Source of the DNA: Streptomyces spororaveus
GTDB taxonomy: Bacteria; Actinomycetota; Actinomycetes; Streptomycetales; Streptomycetaceae
NCBI RefSeq assembly: GCF_016755875.1
Contig: NZ_BNED01000005.1
Coordinates: 4,292,001 to 4,356,000, forward strand
Direction of reading: 5' to 3'
DNA: 64,000 nucleotides
Shown here: piece by piece, positions 61,107 to 64,000 of the stretch
Position numbering within the stretch: position 1 is the stretch's first letter
Layout of the letters: each line of letters opens with the position of its first letter
Notes under the pieces: generated by a model
Told to the model about the DNA's origin: nothing
Database searches by the model: none
Seen by the model: the letters and a program-made list of their open reading frames with translations, nothing else
Made by a program: the position numbers and the translations under genes

Positions 61107-62162
61107 TTAGGCCGTCGACCGCCGCGACCACCGTCGGATGCGCTTCTCCCGGACCGGGGCCGGATCGGGCGCGGTCCGCGCCGCACCGGCCCCGGGTGCG
61201 ACCCGGGCGAAGACCAGCTGCAGCACCCCGGCCCGGTCCAGCCGTGCCAGCCCGCCGGTCATCCCGTCCAGGAACACCACCCGACCGCCGTTGTTGTGCG
61301 CGTAGACCAGGTGCCCGCTGACCTCGGTGCCGCCGATGACGCGCCGCACCCACACCACGCCCTGGGTGTCCGGGCCGGTCTCCCCGGCGCGCGCGATCAC
61401 CTCGTCCCAGCTCGCGCACCGCAGCTCGCGGGCGGCCGGGAAGTAGCGGCGCAGCATCAGCTCCCACCAGCCGGGCGCCTCGTGCGCGGGCTGCCAGGGC
61501 AGGGGCGACGAGGGGCCGCCCGCGATCGCGGCGGCCGTCGTGACCACGCAGCCGCGTGCGTTCAGCCGCCTCGCCTGCGTCTGCGGGTCGCGCTCCACCG
61601 GGTCGTGCGTGTAGGACGAGGCGTCGCCCCACGGATCGTCCGAGGCGGGGTGGAAGGGCTCCCCGTAGTCCTTGGGCACCACAAGCGACGCCGCCAGCAT
61701 CGGCGTGCGCGGGTATCCCGGCTGCTCGATGGTCCGGCAGGCGAACAGCCAGGTCCCGGAGTCCTCGGCGACGGGCTCGATGCCCACCAGCTCGACGAGC
61801 CCGTGGTACGTGGACAGCAGCCACTCCAGCGCGGTCTGCCACGGCTCGGCCTTCGAGGTCTTCGCCGTGCCGGCCCGCTCCCAGCCGCCGTGGCGCACGT
61901 AGGCGAGGTACTCGTCCAGGGGCAGGTGGGTCGGCGGGAAGTCCACCCGGGACCCGTCCTTGGCCACGATCACCAGCTTGTTGAACGGGCCCACCAGGGG
62001 ATCCCCGGCGTCGATGCCCTCCTGGGTGTCGTACCGGACGATCCAGGCCAGCTCGTGCGCCTGCGTGAGCTCCGGCCTCAGCACGATCGTCCACGGCTCC
62101 GAGGCGAACGCCTGCTCAAGGCGGGTCCGGGCCGCTTCGACGGCCTCGTTCAACGTGAGCAT
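61107..62162 (-). CDS. YrhB/Imm35-like domain fused to a papain-fold (glutamine-deamidase-like) domain
   Basis: A 351-residue protein with two parts. Residues 25-95 look like the YrhB/Imm35 immunity fold (TIVLRPELTQAHELAWIVRYDTQEGIDAGDPLVGPFNKLVIVAKDGSRV). A middle part, residues 100-195, is unassigned. Residues 200-310 match the pattern of papain-fold toxins of the glutamine-deamidase type: Cys205 in ARGCVVTTAAAIAGG, His284 in VSGHLVYAHNNGGRVVFLDG and Asp299. The three residues come in the order and spacing of a Cys-His-Asp triad. Toxin and immunity-like parts on one chain is unusual; the enzyme may have been tamed for self-regulation. It overlaps the truncated WXG-like gene by 13 bp. Family placement is inferred from motifs. 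Confidence 0.6.
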   Translation of the reverse strand: MLTLNEAVEAARTRLEQAFASEPWTIVLRPELTQAHELAWIVRYDTQEGIDAGDPLVGPFNKLVIVAKDGSRVDFPPTHLPLDEYLAYVRHGGWERAGTAKTSKAEPWQTALEWLLSTYHGLVELVGIEPVAEDSGTWLFACRTIEQPGYPRTPMLAASLVVPKDYGEPFHPASDDPWGDASSYTHDPVERDPQTQARRLNARGCVVTTAAAIAGGPSSPLPWQPAHEAPGWWELMLRRYFPAARELRCASWDEVIARAGETGPDTQGVVWVRRVIGGTEVSGHLVYAHNNGGRVVFLDGMTGGLARLDRAGVLQLVFARVAPGAGAARTAPDPAPVREKRIRRWSRRSTA

Positions 62163-62365
62163 TTCTGATTCCTGACGACGCTGGCGGTCAGGGCGTCGAT
62201 GCCGCTCCCCCTCCCCGACAGCGCCAGATACGAGAAACCCCGGCCCATGCCGCCCGAGCCCACCGTCCCGAGCTCCTTGAGCTCACCCAGCGTGTCCGTG
62301 ATGTCCTTCGCCATCTGTCCCAGCGCCTGTTTCGAGACATCTACGTCGGCCCCGTCCCCGCTCAC
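62150..62365 (-). pseudogene. Truncated WXG-like toxin-partner gene
   Basis: A 71-codon frame. Its start, with a good GGGAGGAG site before the GTG at 62365, resembles the beginning of the intact partner gene at 18558-19115: both open with a G-DG-..VS start, an early helix with a D/L pattern and a GFS.L..SG..G segment. The intact protein continues for 115 more residues with the WEWG turn; here the frame changes to GIDALTASVVRNQKCSR and stops inside the next gene. A deletion that fused the 5' end of a WXG-like gene onto unrelated sequence is the simplest explanation. A short functional version cannot be excluded. Confidence 0.5.
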
Positions 62366-62672
62366 GCCGTCTCCTCCCGCCGGTCCCCGCACCGTCCGGT
62401 ACCCCGCTCGGTCGCGGCGGCGCGCAGCCGCCCCCACTCCTCGTCGAAACCCACCCAAAGACTCCTCGTACCGGCCGGGAAGGGTGATCGCGCACATCCG
62501 TCAGCCACAACTGCTCTCGCATTTCGGACAGTTGGCTGAACCCTAACCCTGCCTTCCGGAAGGACCACAGGTCAGGGGCCCCGAGGAGGGACGTACGTCA
62601 CACACGCACCCGGGGCCAAAAAAACACGAAACGGCCGCCACCGCTTTCGCAGTGACGACCGTCTCGTCGATG
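62366..62672. other. Gap between the truncated gene and tRNA-Leu
   Basis: About 307 bp without a supported gene. It holds the promoter region of the truncated gene (about 62370-62550) and, at 62618-62649, a likely tRNA terminator. Short open frames here lack coding bias. Confidence 0.5.
62618..62649 (-). terminator. Terminator of tRNA-Leu
   Basis: Read on the minus strand, CGAAAGCGG pairs with CCGTTTCG over a short loop and is followed by a run of seven T (plus-strand AAAAAAA at 62618-62624). It begins 24 bp beyond the tRNA 3' end, the expected place. Confidence 0.75.
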
Positions 62673-62755
62673 TGGGCGAGGGGGGATTTGAACCCCCACG
62701 TCCCGAAGGACACTGGCACCTGAAGCCAGCGCGTCTGCCGTTCCGCCACTCGCCC
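62673..62755 (-). tRNA. tRNA-Leu (anticodon CAG)
   Basis: An 83-nt class II tRNA. Acceptor arms GGGCGAG and CTCGCCC pair fully. The anticodon stem CTGGC/GCCAG holds the loop TTCAGGT, so the anticodon is CAG, reading CUG. A long variable arm (TGTCCTTCGGGACGT) is typical of leucine tRNAs. The T-arm GGGGG-TTCAAAT-CCCCC is complete. CCA is not encoded. CUG is the main leucine codon in this GC-rich genome. Confidence 0.97.
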
Positions 62756-63048
62756 GAGCAGCGCCCCAGTGGATCTTCCCTTTCGGGCCTTTCCCCTGGC
62801 GACGTCGAAACATTAGCACGGGAAACGGGTCGGATTCACATCGCTTTCCCGGCACCCCCGCACCCCGCCGAGGACGGCCCCTCCCGCACTCCGCTCCGGG
62901 TGCGGGACACTGTCCCTGGAGCGCCCCTACGATCCCTTGTGAGGACCAACACTCGTCCTCACAGGAACGATGGGGAACCACCCGAATCCGCCACGCGTGG
63001 ATACGATCAGTAAGCAGTACAGGGCGACAGCGACGGAGGAGGTGCCCC

Positions 63049-63888
63049 ATGGGAGTTCTGAAGCGGTTCGAGCAGCGACTCGAAGGTCTGGTGAACGGCA
63101 CCTTCGCCAAGGTGTTCAAGTCCGAGGTCCAGCCGGTGGAGATCGCCGGAGCCCTCCAGCGGGAGTGCGACAACAACGCCACCATCTGGAACCGCGAGCG
63201 GACCGTCGTCCCCAACGACTTCATCGTCGAGCTCAGCGCCGGTGACTACGACCGCCTGAGCCCCTACTCCGGGCAGCTCGGCGACGAGCTCGCGGGCCTC
63301 GTCCGCGACTACGCCAAGCAGCAGCGCTACAGCTTCATGGGCCCCATCAAGGTCCACCTGGAGAAGGCCGACGACCTCGACACCGGGCTCTACCGGGTCC
63401 GCAGCCGCACCCTCGCCTCCAGCACCTCCCAGCCGCAGGCCCCCCAGGGCGGGCAGCAGGGCGGTCAGGCGGCCCCGGGCGGCTACGGATACCCCCCGGT
63501 CGCGGCCCCGCCCATGCCCAGCGCCCCGCCCCCGGGCGGACCCGGCGCCCGGCGACCCGCTCCGGGCGGACCCGCGGGGCCGGCCCCCGCGGCAGGCCCG
63601 GGCGGCGCCCGGAGGCACTGGATCGAGATCAACGGCACCCGCCACCAGATCTCGCGCGCCACGCTCGTACTCGGCCGAAGCACGGAAGCCGACGTGCGGA
63701 TCGACGACCCCGGCGTATCCCGCCGGCACTGTGAGATCCGGACCGGAACGCCCTCGACGATCCAGGATCTCGGGTCCACCAACGGCATCGTGGTGGACGG
63801 GCAGCACACCACCCGCGCTACGCTCCGCGACGGCTCGCGGATCGTCGTGGGCAGCACCACCATCATTTACCGGCAAGCCGAAGGGTGA
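63049..63888 (+). CDS. fhaA: FhaA: DUF3662 and FHA domain protein
   Basis: A 279-residue protein. The N-terminal 115 residues are the DUF3662/FhaA-N domain (GVLKRFEQRLEGLVNGTFAKVFKSEVQPVEIAGALQRECDNNATIWNRERTVVPNDFIVEL). A Pro/Gly/Gln-rich linker follows. The C-terminal FHA domain has HWIEINGTRHQI, LVLGRSTEADVRIDDPGVSRRHCEIRTG and the LGSTNGIVVDG loop, with the phosphothreonine-binding Arg, Ser and Asn. In Mycobacterium, FhaA binds MviN and is a PknA/PknB substrate involved in cell-wall control. The ATG at 63049 follows GGAGGAGG. Its stop lies 10 bp before fhaB. Confidence 0.93.
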   Translation: MGVLKRFEQRLEGLVNGTFAKVFKSEVQPVEIAGALQRECDNNATIWNRERTVVPNDFIVELSAGDYDRLSPYSGQLGDELAGLVRDYAKQQRYSFMGPIKVHLEKADDLDTGLYRVRSRTLASSTSQPQAPQGGQQGGQAAPGGYGYPPVAAPPMPSAPPPGGPGARRPAPGGPAGPAPAAGPGGARRHWIEINGTRHQISRATLVLGRSTEADVRIDDPGVSRRHCEIRTGTPSTIQDLGSTNGIVVDGQHTTRATLRDGSRIVVGSTTIIYRQAEG

Positions 63889-63898
63889 AGCGGGGGCA

Positions 63899-64000
63899 AT
63901 GTCAGAGCTGACCCTGACGGTCATGCGGTTGGGTTTCCTGGCCGTTCTGTGGCTGTTCGTCATCGTGGCCGTTCAGGTCATCCGCAGCGATCTCTTCGGG
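63899..64000 (+). CDS. fhaB: FhaB-like FHA protein, N-terminal part
   Basis: The first 34 codons of a gene running off the right edge. Only the N-terminal membrane helix is visible (LTVMRLGFLAVLWLFVIVAVQVIRSDLFG), which is typical of FhaB, where the FHA domain comes after a linker. ATG at 63899 with AAGCGGGGG upstream, 10 bp after fhaA. The gene following fhaA in actinobacterial pkn/pstP clusters is normally fhaB, so the call rests mainly on context and this helix. Confidence 0.75.
   Translation, partial: MSELTLTVMRLGFLAVLWLFVIVAVQVIRSDLFG

Overview
High-GC actinobacterial chromosome, almost certainly Streptomyces. The signs are very high GC at third codon positions, GTG and TTG starts, dense ATGA/GTGA/TGATG gene overlaps, PASTA-type Ser/Thr kinases, a Bpa-type proteasome activator, a mycothiol-dependent-isomerase-like protein and FhaA/FhaB. 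A perfect parS site (35925-35938), a second degenerate one (about 57104-57117) and the bkd / kinase / tRNA-Leu / fha content suggest the core chromosome arm not far from oriC. Synteny is from memory and was not checked by search.

Layout. 1-11.1 kb: mostly small-molecule and regulatory genes: a partial nitrilase, a DinB/MDMPI protein, a GntR-MFS pair, a DUF418 membrane protein, a papain-like protease with six C-terminal HWWR repeats followed by a chagasin-like putative inhibitor, a FAD monooxygenase divergent from a GntR-TetR double-HTH regulator, a DUF1266 protein and a PPOX-fold oxidoreductase. 11.2-19.6 kb (minus): a polymorphic-toxin locus: SseB-like gene, a WXG-like partner, a 1541-residue Rhs protein with a variable toxin tip, a presumed immunity gene, a DUF4291 gene and two unknowns. 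19.7-28.5 kb: first branched-chain keto-acid dehydrogenase operon (E1alpha-E1beta-E2), an orphan NarL-type response regulator and two divergent Ser/Thr kinases. 28.6-33 kb: PadR regulator plus MacB-like ABC exporter under a palindrome that covers the start codon. 33-38 kb: Bpa, MobA-DUF6457, MoeA, a K+ channel with RCK domain and a quinone oxidoreductase.

38.1-42.3 kb: second bkd operon with a divergent Lrp/AsnC regulator. 42.4-54.5 kb: phenylacetate catabolism: TetR (PaaR-like), PaaH-type 3-hydroxyacyl-CoA dehydrogenase, PaaN, then paaABCDE; a MerR/membrane-protein pair, an rRNA methyltransferase and an HTTM-DUF5819 pair sit between. The same inverted repeat, ACCGA-N4-TCGGT, lies upstream of paaN, paaA and the second bkd operon, which suggests one regulator joins phenylacetate and branched-chain acyl-CoA metabolism. 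54.6-61 kb: acyl-CoA dehydrogenase, rhodanese, J-domain protein, DUF2252 protein and a NarL-type two-component system whose kinase has an extra C-terminal membrane-anchored domain. 61.1-62.4 kb: a YrhB/Imm35-like protein joined to a papain-fold deamidase-like domain, preceded by a truncated copy of the WXG-like partner gene, probably a remnant of a second toxin locus. 62.7-64 kb: tRNA-Leu(CAG), fhaA and the start of fhaB.

Best candidates for under-described biology: the protease/inhibitor pair, the Rhs toxin tip with its immunity and DUF4291 genes, the YrhB-papain-fold fusion, the HTTM-DUF5819 pair and the shared PaaR-type operators. No CRISPR array, insertion sequence, prophage or classical biosynthetic gene cluster was seen.
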